A stretch of 43,031 nt of DNA from Ruminiclostridium sp. (lineage in GTDB: Bacteria; Bacillota; Clostridia; Oscillospirales; Oscillospiraceae): contig JAFSFC010000010.1 in assembly GCA_017435425.1 (NCBI GenBank), positions 1-43,031 of the forward strand. Reading direction: 5' to 3'. Below the pieces are notes generated by a model. It was not told the origin of the DNA. It ran no database searches and was given only the letters and a program-made list of their open reading frames with translations. Below are positions 16,447 through 23,761 of this stretch, piece after piece. How positions within the stretch are numbered: position 1 is the first letter of the stretch; each line of letters begins with the position of its first letter. The position numbers and the translations under genes are program-made.

Positions 16447-18705
16447 ATGTCTAACGCAACTTGTTCTACTGCAACTTTAGGCCAGAACCTCAGAGCTGGC
16501 ACTGTCGCAAAGGTGGGCAGCACCAAGCGTATCCAGGAGCTGAACGGTATGCTCCACGGCAATCGTCCCAACGTTGATATCACCCGTGCAAAGGTGTACA
16601 CCCAGGTCTATCGCGAAACGGAAGGAATGCCTGCTATCATGCGTCGTTATAAGGCATCTGCTGCTGTGTATCGCGCACTGAGCGACACCATCTACGACCA
16701 CGAGCAGCTGGTAGGCTGGCCCACCAAGCGTATCCGTGGTGCAAACTTCGCCATCGAGCTGCACGCTCACTGGCTGGCAGACGACCTGGTCAACCTGCGT
16801 AATCGCGAGTATGATCCCTTTGAAATCACCGACGAAGACTACGAAGCCCTGGAAAAGGATTTGCTCCCTTACTGGAAGAACAAGACCATGGCCGTCCAGT
16901 GGGGCAACTATGTATCCGAACATGAATGGAACCGCGCTCAGTTTGGCGGTGTTTCCGACGTTTCCAACTATCTGTGTGCAAATGGTTCTCACTTTATCCC
17001 CGCTTGGACTGATGTCATCGCACACGGCTTTGTGAAATATTATGAAGAAGCAAAAGCGCTTTTAGCAGCTCTGGATCCCAATGATCCTGCCTCCATTGAC
17101 AAGCGCATCTTCTACAACGGCATTATCGAAGTTCTGGAAGCAATCCGCGACTGGGGCGAAAGACTTTCCGCTAGCTGCAGCCGCAAAGCAGCAGAAGAAA
17201 AGGATCCCGTCCGTAAGCAGGAACTGGAAAAGATGGCTGACATGATGAAGCGTGTTCCCTGGGGTCCTGCCACCTCTTTCTATGATGCTATCGAGACCGC
17301 ATGGGCCGTTTGCTTCTTCCTGTTCGTCGAAGGTGCAGGTCCTTCCATTACCTGGGGCCGTATTGATCAGTATCTGTATCCTTACTATAAGGCAGATATT
17401 GAAAAGGGCATTCTGACTCCCGAGTCTGCAATGGAACTGATTGAAGAACTGTACATCCGTGTTAACACCAATGTTTGGTTCCAGTCTTCCCAGATGGCAT
17501 ACATTTTCGGCGGTTATTATCGTTATCCCCATCTGGATCTGGGTGGCCTGGACGAAAACGGCAAGGATGCAACCAACGAGCTGTCCTACCTGTTCCTGCG
17601 TGCTATGCGATATGCACGTACTACTGCTCCCACCGTTTCTCTGATGCTTCATCAGAAGACCCCCGATTCTCTGCTGCGTGAAGGCTGTGAGCTGGCAGCA
17701 GAAGGTATGGGCCATCCCTCCTTCTTCAACGTCGACACCCTTTACACCATGCTGGAACACCGTGCAGCCGGTCCTGACGGGTATTCCAATTATACCCGCA
17801 AGGAAATCATGAAGTACGGCTCCCCCATCGGCTGTGTTGAACCCGGTGTGGAAGGCCGTCAGTATGGTCATACCGACTCCGGCATCATCAATGTTGCCGG
17901 TGCAGCACTGATGGCCGTCACCAATGGTGTGATGCCCATTGAATCCGACAATATGTTCGCAGGCAAACTGGTTACCTTCGAGACCGGTGCTCCCGATTCC
18001 TTCAAAACCTTCGATGAGTTCTATGCAGCTGTCAAAGCTCAGGTTAAGTATGCTATCGAAGAGTGCCACTCCAACCTGGTCATTTGCGAAAAGCTGCTGG
18101 CTGAGCAGTTTAACCTTCCTACTTTTACCGTTCTGCTTGACGGTGCTCTGGCAAAGGCAAAGGATGCAACTGCAGGTGGTGCAAAGGTAAACATCGGTCC
18201 CACCATGCAGATGGTTGGCTTCGCTACCATGGCTGACTCCGTAGCAGCTGTTAAGAAGGTTGTCTTTGATGATAAGGAGGCTACTCTGCAGGAAGTCTGT
18301 GATGCTTGCATGAATAACTTCAAGGGCTATGAAGCTCTGCGCGCAAAGCTCCTTGCCGCACCTAAGTTCGGCAACGACGATGACTATGTCGATACCATCG
18401 CTGCAGATCTGTGGAAGTGGTTTGCAGACTGCACCGTTCCTCTGAAGATGTACCGTGGCCATCACTGCGATGCAGCAATCCAGATGGTTCAGTCCAACGT
18501 TGGTTATGGCGCTATGACTGGTGCTACTCCCAACGGACGCCTTGCAGGTATGCCCATCTCCGATACCATGTCCGCTACTCAGCAGGCCGACACGAATGGT
18601 CCCACCGCTGCTGCTCGCAGCTACGGCAAGCTGGACTTCGGTGCATACACCAACGGCACTCTGCTGAATATGTGGATCAGCCAGACCGAAATGGTTGAGC
18701 AGTAA
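16447..18705 (+). CDS. Glycyl radical enzyme large subunit, copy B, lacking the glycyl-radical domain
   Basis: This 752-residue paralogue of the gene at 12058 has the same barrel, the same active-site loop (GSPIGCVEPGVEG, C463 and E465) and the same ending at NGTLLNMWISQTEMVEQ, before the glycyl-radical domain. The start follows AGAAAGGAG. The separate glycyl domain gene lies 52 bases downstream in a different frame, so neither stop read-through nor a point mutation would join them. Codon usage is strongly biased (CTG for Leu, CGT/CGC for Arg, AAC for Asn) compared with copy A, a sign of high expression. Family knowledge places it among C-x-E GREs such as the diol, hydroxyproline and choline enzymes. 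The substrate could be a diol, an amine, a carboxylate or a ring compound, and the sequence does not decide. Confidence 0.92.
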   Translation: MSNATCSTATLGQNLRAGTVAKVGSTKRIQELNGMLHGNRPNVDITRAKVYTQVYRETEGMPAIMRRYKASAAVYRALSDTIYDHEQLVGWPTKRIRGANFAIELHAHWLADDLVNLRNREYDPFEITDEDYEALEKDLLPYWKNKTMAVQWGNYVSEHEWNRAQFGGVSDVSNYLCANGSHFIPAWTDVIAHGFVKYYEEAKALLAALDPNDPASIDKRIFYNGIIEVLEAIRDWGERLSASCSRKAAEEKDPVRKQELEKMADMMKRVPWGPATSFYDAIETAWAVCFFLFVEGAGPSITWGRIDQYLYPYYKADIEKGILTPESAMELIEELYIRVNTNVWFQSSQMAYIFGGYYRYPHLDLGGLDENGKDATNELSYLFLRAMRYARTTAPTVSLMLHQKTPDSLLREGCELAAEGMGHPSFFNVDTLYTMLEHRAAGPDGYSNYTRKEIMKYGSPIGCVEPGVEGRQYGHTDSGIINVAGAALMAVTNGVMPIESDNMFAGKLVTFETGAPDSFKTFDEFYAAVKAQVKYAIEECHSNLVICEKLLAEQFNLPTFTVLLDGALAKAKDATAGGAKVNIGPTMQMVGFATMADSVAAVKKVVFDDKEATLQEVCDACMNNFKGYEALRAKLLAAPKFGNDDDYVDTIAADLWKWFADCTVPLKMYRGHHCDAAIQMVQSNVGYGAMTGATPNGRLAGMPISDTMSATQQADTNGPTAAARSYGKLDFGAYTNGTLLNMWISQTEMVEQ

Positions 18706-18757
18706 GTCAATATCTGTTCTATGATTTCCAAATCGCTATAGAAAGGAGCATATTACT

Positions 18758-19054
18758 ATGACTACCATCCGTGACATTCCTCTGAATTGCCCCGACGCAA
18801 CCTATGTTCAGCCCGAATACAAGGAAGCTGGCATGAACAACTTTACCAATCTGGTTCGGACCATGCTGAACGATTATGGCGTATACCACGTCCAGTTCAA
18901 CACCATCAGCAAGGATACCTTGATTGATGCCAAAGCTCATCCGGAAAATTATCCCACTCTGATCGTCCGTGTCGCTGGCTACAGCGTTTATTGGACCGAC
19001 CTTGCCGAGCGTGTCCAGGACGATATCATTAGCCGTACTGAGCACACCTTCTAA
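18758..19054 (+). CDS. Stand-alone glycyl-radical subunit, copy B
   Basis: This 98-residue protein is almost identical to the copy A subunit. Apart from a three-residue shorter N-terminus (MTTIRD against MADIITIRD), the only visible changes are K to N in the HPEK segment and V to T before the last residue. The radical glycine is G74 in RVAGYS. Its DNA differs from copy A at many third codon positions, so the protein sequence has been held constant by selection. That would suit a subunit that must fit one activase and two similar large subunits. It has its own AGAAAGGAG ribosome site and ends 15 bases before a terminator. Confidence 0.93.
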   Translation: MTTIRDIPLNCPDATYVQPEYKEAGMNNFTNLVRTMLNDYGVYHVQFNTISKDTLIDAKAHPENYPTLIVRVAGYSVYWTDLAERVQDDIISRTEHTF

Positions 19055-19069
19055 TTCAATTACTCAAAT

Positions 19070-19109
19070 AAAGGAGGCGTTCCTTTGTCCGGAGCGCCTC
19101 CTTTTCCCC
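19070..19109 (+). terminator. Terminator between GRE unit B and the activase gene
   Basis: AAAGGAGGCGTTCC at 19070-19083 pairs with GGAGCGCCTCCTTT at 19091-19104 (one wobble pair), followed by TTCCCCC. No promoter is obvious before the activase at 19138, so partial read-through here would give less activase than enzyme. Confidence 0.8.
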
Positions 19110-19137
19110 CACAATCGCCAGAAAGGAGGAACCAAAC

Positions 19138-20100
19138 ATGAAAGATAAAAAGGCCGTTATATTTGACATTGGACGTTATCGCAACGCAGACGGCCCTGGT
19201 ATCCGTACTATCATTTTTTTCAAAGGCTGTCCCCTGCGTTGCAAGTGGTGCTGTAACCCCTTTGGTCTGTCGAAGAGGAAACAACTCATTGTAAACCCAT
19301 ATAAGTGCACGGGATGCGGTGCCTGTGTGGATCTTTGTGAGCAAGAATGCAATTCCATCTCAATGGATACCAATCGGGTCGTTGTTGATTTTACCAAATG
19401 CTCTCTCTGTGGCAAATGTATCATTCCGTGCCAAGTTAAAGCAAGAAGTATCTCCGGCGACGAGTATACTGCGCATCAGCTTTACCGAGAAGCCTCAAAG
19501 GATCGCGCGTTTTATCGCAGAGGCGGCGGCGGTGTCACCCTGTCCGGCGGCGAAGTACTTTTACAATGGGAGGTTGCCTCCGAAACCCTCAGGTTGTGTC
19601 GCCAGGACGGCTTAAATTGCTGCATTGAAACCTCAGGCTTTGCCCCTTGGGAGCATCTTTGGGCCGTAGCAAAATACTGTAACACTGTGTTCATAGATCT
19701 AAAGCACATTAACAGTCAAAAGCACGAAGAACTGACCGGGGTTCCTAATGATATCATCCTAGATAATATGGATCGTCTCTGCAAAGAACTTCCTAAACTG
19801 GGTGGGCGTGTTATTGTTCGTCTTCCGATGGTTCCCGGTTATAACGACGATGATGACTCAGTTCGAAAGGCCGCTGAATTTGTGGCTGATCTTGACCGCC
19901 ATCCAGAACTAAACATTCTTCCTTATCATAATCTAGGTGAGACAAAGTACGAGATGATTGGCCAGGAATACTCTCTAAATGATGTAGAAAGCAGAAAGAA
20001 GATGGATCCTCGCCTGCAGGAGTTATATGCTCTATGTAAGGAAAGCGCTCCAAATAACCGTATCAGTCTAGGCGGCGATGCCATTGACCAGAAAGGGTAA
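19138..20100 (+). CDS. Glycyl radical enzyme activating enzyme (radical SAM)
   Basis: The product has 320 residues and follows GAAAGGAGG. The radical-SAM motif CxxxCxxC is C31, C35 and C38 in GCPLRCKWC, followed by a ferredoxin-like insert with two four-cysteine sets (C57/C60/C63/C67 and C88/C91/C94/C98). This is the layout of activases for GREs other than pyruvate formate-lyase. The SAM-binding glycine run is seen as GGGVTLSGGE. The enzyme reduces SAM to a 5'-deoxyadenosyl radical and abstracts hydrogen from the target glycine. As the only activase in the locus, it most likely serves both small subunits (G77 and G74). The electron donor may be the flavodoxin at 15190. Confidence 0.95.
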   Translation: MKDKKAVIFDIGRYRNADGPGIRTIIFFKGCPLRCKWCCNPFGLSKRKQLIVNPYKCTGCGACVDLCEQECNSISMDTNRVVVDFTKCSLCGKCIIPCQVKARSISGDEYTAHQLYREASKDRAFYRRGGGGVTLSGGEVLLQWEVASETLRLCRQDGLNCCIETSGFAPWEHLWAVAKYCNTVFIDLKHINSQKHEELTGVPNDIILDNMDRLCKELPKLGGRVIVRLPMVPGYNDDDDSVRKAAEFVADLDRHPELNILPYHNLGETKYEMIGQEYSLNDVESRKKMDPRLQELYALCKESAPNNRISLGGDAIDQKG

Positions 20101-20591
20101 TTGTCCCCCTTCTCTATTTACCAATAATCTTAAAAAAGCATTTGTACTCATGCCCCAAAGCCCGATATCTACTCGACCTGCACTCTGATTGTTATACGGA
20201 AAAATCTGTGGAGATGTACTATACTCGGTCTTACCGTTCGAGCAAGATCACGCAAGTGGACAGGTACCTAACGTAGTATGACGATCTTACATAAATTGAC
20301 CAACGACAAACAACCCCAAAACAGAGCAGGAGTATTTCACCGAATCAAATCGGAGTATACTCCTGCTTCTTCATACAAAACAGACAGCCCCCTATCGGGA
20401 GCTGTCTGTTTTGTGCGTGTAATTGCCAAATGTTCCGTGTCCCTGTTCGGGCAGTCAAAGACAATAGGCCCAGATAAGTCTTGGTCTAGCACCGATTTAG
20501 CCGGTGGTTTTGAGTCGTCTAACTTTTATTGTATCCAGAGCAAAAGTTTCTTGCTGACGTAAATAGACATCTTCTTTGGCCCCAATGATGT
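20101..20591. other. Intergenic region with hairpins after the activase
   Basis: No gene is recognised in this ~490-base region. It contains a hairpin at 20326-20366, a terminator-like hairpin at 20377-20412 (AAAACAGACAGC/GCTGTCTGTTTT), and a block near 20505-20572 that partly matches the 411-bp repeat at 23.4 and 30.9 kb (shared words include TATCCAG and AGACATC). The segment marks the change from the GRE locus to the rearranged region. Confidence 0.6.
20326..20366. repeat. Hairpin repeat, copy 1 (CACCGAATCAAATC core)
   Basis: GCAGGAGTAT at 20326-20335 pairs with ATACTCCTGC at 20357-20366 around a loop containing CACCGAATCAAATC. A related hairpin with the same 14-base loop core and similar arms is at 23276-23320, in the same orientation. 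Confidence 0.6.
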
Positions 20592-21002
20592 TCATCCCTG
20601 AGTGGGGACCCCGGTGAAGATCATCTTCGCAGCAATCTTGTCACTGCCCGCATTGAAGGCTTCCACCTCTACCACAACCAGCTGTTGGCCTCGCTTGAGG
20701 ACCCTTGCCACCGCAACGGCCTTCTCCTCTGTGATAGCCCGAAGGAGGTTGATCTTATACTCCACACCGATGACCGACTGTCCTTCGGGCAGGACGGTCA
20801 GGGCGGCATAGCCGGCAGCCGCCTCACAGAGTGCTCCGGTGACACCCCCATGGAGCAGATCGGTCTGCTGGAGCAGGTCTGGCCGCTTCCGGCAGGAGAT
20901 GACCACCCGGCCCTCCTCGGCCTCTTCCACCTGGAGTCCCAGCAGCCGGGCAAAGCTCTGCTTCTGAATGCCAGCCCGGACCTTTTCCATCCAGTCTTCC
21001 AT
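20592..21002 (-). CDS. PaaI-type hotdog thioesterase
   Basis: The product has 136 residues with the PaaI-like hotdog signature (LLHGGVTGALCEAAAGYAAL, then VGVEYKINLLRA-like segments). Such enzymes hydrolyse acyl-CoA thioesters, often aromatic or short-chain. The length is normal and the frame intact. The start lies eight bases after the stop of the truncated aminotransferase on the same strand, so the two were once an operon. The promoter of that operon must have been lost with the upstream part, so current expression is uncertain. GC content is higher than in the GRE locus. Confidence 0.85.
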   Translation of the reverse strand: MEDWMEKVRAGIQKQSFARLLGLQVEEAEEGRVVISCRKRPDLLQQTDLLHGGVTGALCEAAAGYAALTVLPEGQSVIGVEYKINLLRAITEEKAVAVARVLKRGQQLVVVEVEAFNAGSDKIAAKMIFTGVPTQG

Positions 21003-21010
21003 GTCTATCT

Positions 21011-21243
21011 TTATCCTTTCAGGCAGACCTGCAGGGCCTCCTCGAAGATCTCAAAGCCCTTCTCCAGCTGCTCGTCGGTGATGACCAGAGGAGTCAAGAA
21101 GCGGACCACCTGATTCCAGCGACCAGCAGGCTCGATCATCAGGCCTCGCTTCACGCACTCCTGGACCATAGCGGGAACGATGGTCTTGTGGGGAGCCTTG
21201 GTGTCCTGGTCCTCCACGAACTCAATACCGATCATGGCACCCA
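21011..21243 (-). pseudogene. Class III aminotransferase, C-terminal fragment
   Basis: About 75 codons match the C-terminus of class III (4-aminobutyrate-type) aminotransferases. Recognisable parts are GLGAMIGIEFVED, then VQECVKRGLMIEPAG, VRFLTPLVITDEQL and the closing IFEEAL segment. The PLP-binding lysine and everything before it are missing. The similarity stops abruptly near 21243, where sequence of a sigma-54 gene on the opposite strand begins. Reading on into that sequence gives a nonsense N-terminus. This is a gene cut by a rearrangement. Confidence 0.8.
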
Positions 21244-21507
21244 GGCCACAAGTACATCCAGTGCCGACAGGGGCTCTTCCCCACGTCCTACTTCTTCTCC
21301 CACAGGACTGGTGGCAATCACTCGGAGCAGGCGTTGAAAGCAATGATCGCCCGATTGATCAAAGACGAGGACCCTCACCACCCTCTCAGCGACCAGGACA
21401 TCGTGGACATCCTGCGCTCTGAGGGGATCAATCTGGCCCGCCGAACCGCAGCCAAATACCGGCAGGCTTTGAAGCTTCCACCCAGCTATCAACGCAGACA
21501 TCCTTGA
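21244..21507 (+). pseudogene. rpoN: RNA polymerase sigma-54 factor (RpoN), C-terminal fragment
   Basis: About 87 codons on the plus strand read as the end of sigma-54. They run KYIQCRQGLFPTSYFFSHR, then a DEDPHHPLSDQDIVDIL segment, and finish with the RpoN box ARRTAAKYR, which normally contacts the -24 promoter element. The stop is TGA at 21505-21507. The activator-binding, core-binding and most DNA-binding parts are absent. No start codon or ribosome site suits this fragment. A terminator follows it. It abuts the aminotransferase stump head to head near 21243. Confidence 0.8.
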
Positions 21508-21528
21508 ATGTCAGAATTCAATACTATA

Positions 21529-21720
21529 TTATGAATGCAGCAAGGCTGTGTCACAGGTCATCTGTGACACAGCCCTTTTCATTTTATTTCTATTGTAGAC
21601 TTTACCGCTGGGGACCGTGCGGGTCACCGGTGAAAGGCCATACCAGGATCCTCTCTGCTTTTTATGATACTCTCGTTGAGCCTTCTTGCTCTGCTTGCTT
21701 AAGGGGATCACTTGCTTCAT
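21529..21720 (-). CDS. Small basic protein of unknown function
   Basis: The product is 63 residues or fewer, rich in Lys and Arg, with an ATG preceded by GGAAGGAGA. The segment SKKAQREYHKKQRGSWYGL followed by PVTRTVPSGKVYNR resembles short conserved proteins I associate with clostridial integrative elements, but I know no function for them. The last ~16 codons overlap the terminator hairpin of the rpoN fragment, so the natural C-terminus may have been replaced. The basic character suggests nucleic acid binding; this is inference. Confidence 0.5.
   Translation of the reverse strand: MKQVIPLSKQSKKAQREYHKKQRGSWYGLSPVTRTVPSGKVYNRNKMKRAVSQMTCDTALLHS
21543..21585 (+). terminator. Terminator after the rpoN fragment
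   Basis: GGCTGTGTCACAG and CTGTGACACAGCC form a 13-bp stem with a five-base loop at about 21544-21574, followed by TTTTCATTTT. It also lies inside the 3' end of the small gene on the other strand. Confidence 0.85.
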
Positions 21721-21846
21721 CGTATTCTCTCCTTCCTATTTTACATTTCCATTACAATCCTCTCTATGTTCTTGCATTTGGGCCCTACTGGGTTTATTCT
21801 GTAGTACTCCCTTTCCGGGAAATCTATCCAACAGGAGGCCATTGTT

Positions 21847-22197
21847 ATGGTGAACAAACCTTTCCGGGTCATTGATCCCATCGCCACCGGCGCAAACATC
21901 CTGCGTCTCCGCAAAGAGCGCGGGCTGACTGTCCGGGACCTGCAAAACTACTTTGGCTTTGAAGAACCTCAGGCCATTTACAAATGGCAGAGAGGTCAGA
22001 GCCTTCCTACCGTCGACAACCTGTACGCTCTCGCAGCCCTGCTGGACGTATCCATGGACGAGATCCTGGTGCCCTCAAGGCCAAAACTGAATATCGTATA
22101 TTGCGAGCAGCAGGCCCAAGCAGCCTGCTGCTCTTCGCTTTTCTTTGGAGCAAACCGTCAGCCATCGGAGATGCGACAGAAAACGTTAGCCGCTTAG
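21847..22197 (+). CDS. XRE-family helix-turn-helix protein
   Basis: The product has 116 residues after an AGGAGG ribosome site. Residues 12-75 form an XRE/Cro-like domain (NILRLRKERGLTVRDLQNYFGF, then AIYKWQRGQSLPTVDNLYALA and LDVSMDEIL). The C-terminal ~40 residues are Cys/Ala-rich and without a known domain. Such small regulators are common on integrative elements and prophages. It stands alone between short genes on the opposite strand, and its target is unknown. Confidence 0.82.
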   Translation: MVNKPFRVIDPIATGANILRLRKERGLTVRDLQNYFGFEEPQAIYKWQRGQSLPTVDNLYALAALLDVSMDEILVPSRPKLNIVYCEQQAQAACCSSLFFGANRQPSEMRQKTLAA

Positions 22198-22524
22198 ACC
22201 ATTTTGCCTCAAAGGTTCTCCCCTGCCCAGGCAGGGGAGAGACTCTCTTTGGCTGCAACACAAAACTCGTTCCCATTGGAACCAATGTATTTACGATGGA
22301 GATGTCAGGGTGCCAGAGAGACAGGATGTCGTTTGATTGGGCAAATGACGAGACAACGCAGAGCGCAGCGCGGAATGCAGGGTGCTCCTTAGCAATCACG
22401 CAGTTTTCAAGACTGCAATGTCTCATTTTCATTAGATGTGCAGCACTATAGTTCGTCTGCACCTGAACCGATCGCCGCGTCCTCCGTCTCCGCCGCATCT
22501 CCGATGGCTGAGAGTTCCTCCTAC
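22198..22524. other. Gene-free segment with palindromes, possible dispersed repeat
   Basis: There is no convincing gene. A perfect hairpin CTCCCCTGCC/GGCAGGGGAG (2-base loop) lies at 22218-22239, and CATTGG/CCAATG at about 22274-22287. One minus-strand reading frame through 22207-22440 looks like a type of predicted peptide that I recall seeing repeatedly in related genomes. That suggests a repeated, possibly structured non-coding element and not a gene. This recollection is weak evidence. Confidence 0.35.
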
Positions 22525-23172
22525 TCAAGCGGGAAGCTTCCCCTCCAGGTAGTCTTCAAAGAGTTCGGTAAAGGTGTCGTTCACATCGAAAGGCGACGTA
22601 TACTCCACACGAGCATTGACCAGGGCCGCATCCAGGGCGTTGGAGGTCTCATCGGCCTTTCTGCTCAAATCCCTGCACAGCTTTCGAATCTTGTTGCGAT
22701 CGAAGTTGATAGTGACGCCCCGCTTCACATCACATCGATACGCAACCTGATTCCCCTCATTGTTGAATCGATACCCAGTCCCACCGTTAGGGATGAGAGT
22801 CTCAGATGCTCGCACCCCCACCATACGCCGGAACAGAGTTGCGATATCTTGCCGCTTACTGTTGAGACCTATCTCTCCATCCAGGCCGGCAGCCAAGTCG
22901 AGCTCGGACTTGGTCTTTTGGATGGCTCCGCTCAGCTTTTCCCGCTCGTCCAACAGATACAACAGGAAGACGGCCATCTCGGTGATCCGCTCGCTGTACT
23001 CAGTGGAAGGCTGTTCCATGGTGGTCTCGTCCTCAGCCTCAGCCATGACCTTTTTCCGCAGATAGGTATTCTGTACTTTGGTAATGTTTTGCTCACTGCG
23101 CAGGATGGACTGCGCCTCATCCATCATAGACAGAAGCTTGTTCTGAAAGCGGAACGCTTCTTTCAAATTCAT
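22525..23172 (-). CDS. Hypothetical protein, probably phage/element-associated
   Basis: The 215-residue product is intact, with an ATG preceded by a GGGAG-type site. It is mainly charged helix in the first 100 residues (FRFQNKLLSMMDEAQSIL, later LLYLLDEREKLSGAIQKTKSELDLA), consistent with a coiled coil. A less helical middle follows (GGTGYRFNNEGNQVAYRCDV), then a helical end rich in acidic residues. There is no signal peptide, membrane segment or catalytic motif that I recognise. Its neighbours are small mobile-element-type genes. I cannot assign a function. Confidence 0.65.
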   Translation of the reverse strand: MNLKEAFRFQNKLLSMMDEAQSILRSEQNITKVQNTYLRKKVMAEAEDETTMEQPSTEYSERITEMAVFLLYLLDEREKLSGAIQKTKSELDLAAGLDGEIGLNSKRQDIATLFRRMVGVRASETLIPNGGTGYRFNNEGNQVAYRCDVKRGVTINFDRNKIRKLCRDLSRKADETSNALDAALVNARVEYTSPFDVNDTFTELFEDYLEGKLPA

Positions 23173-23275
23173 GATTCGTCACTCCCTTATTTTGTTTCGT
23201 TGATTCTATGATACGGGATGGGACGTGGGTTGTCATTGAACTGCTGGTTTAATCTATCTATATCAAAAAGCAAAA

Positions 23276-23320
23276 CAGGAGCATATCCACCGAATCAAAT
23301 CCTCGGAAGATATACTCCTG
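23276..23320. repeat. Hairpin repeat, copy 2 (CACCGAATCAAATC core)
   Basis: CAGGAG at 23276-23281 pairs with CTCCTG at 23315-23320 with partial extension of the stem. The interior holds CACCGAATCAAATC at 23288-23301, identical to the loop core of the hairpin at 20326-20366. It ends about 30 bases before the first 411-bp repeat. Confidence 0.6.
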
Positions 23321-23350
23321 TTCCTACATCTTTATTTACCAATTGTAATT

Positions 23351-23761
23351 TATGACGGTTAGATGCGCAAACAAAATACGGCTGTACAAGCATGCACAGC
23401 CATCTTTGGGTTCGTTCAGATTCAATTTTATCCAGGGAAATTTTTTTGTAGACGCAACCAGACATCCAGGTGCCCGCCGCCTCACCTCTGCAATTTCACT
23501 CGATTTTTCGACTTTTTTAGATTCTTAAGGAAAATATATAGTTATTTTACTCATTTTGGACGATTTTTCATCTGCCAGACCGGTTTTTTCTGGGTTCTAA
23601 CAGCAAAAAAGCCTTGATTTTATTGGATTGTTAGAAAAGTGTTAGAATTCTGGTTTTCCGGCCTTTCCGAAAACAAAGGAAAAACCCTTGAAACCGTTGA
23701 GTTTCAAGGGTTTTTTTGGTTGCGGAGGAAGGACTTGAACCTTCGGCCTCCGGGTTATGAG
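23351..23761. repeat. 411-bp direct repeat, left copy
   Basis: This segment matches 30861-31271 over 411 bases with roughly 20 differences by eye, in the same orientation and exactly 7510 bases apart. It contains a GGCTGT/ACAGCC hairpin (23380-23401), an AT-rich middle, a terminator hairpin (about 23682-23717) and 45 bases of the 3' part of an initiator tRNA gene. The match stops inside the tRNA anticodon loop. Flanks on both sides are unrelated to those of the right copy. Confidence 0.9.
23717..23761 (-). pseudogene. Truncated initiator tRNA-Met (3' part only)
   Basis: The sequence equals nucleotides 32-76 (anticodon CAT to the encoded CCA) of the complete tRNA at 31227-31302. The 5' half is missing: beyond 23761 the sequence is unrelated. 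Ending in the anticodon loop is typical of att-site copies left by tyrosine integrases. Confidence 0.85.

Noticed and set aside
17062..18465. 467-codon open frame antisense to GRE copy B
   Set aside because: It is a by-product of biased codon use in the real gene; it has no ribosome site or recognisable domain.
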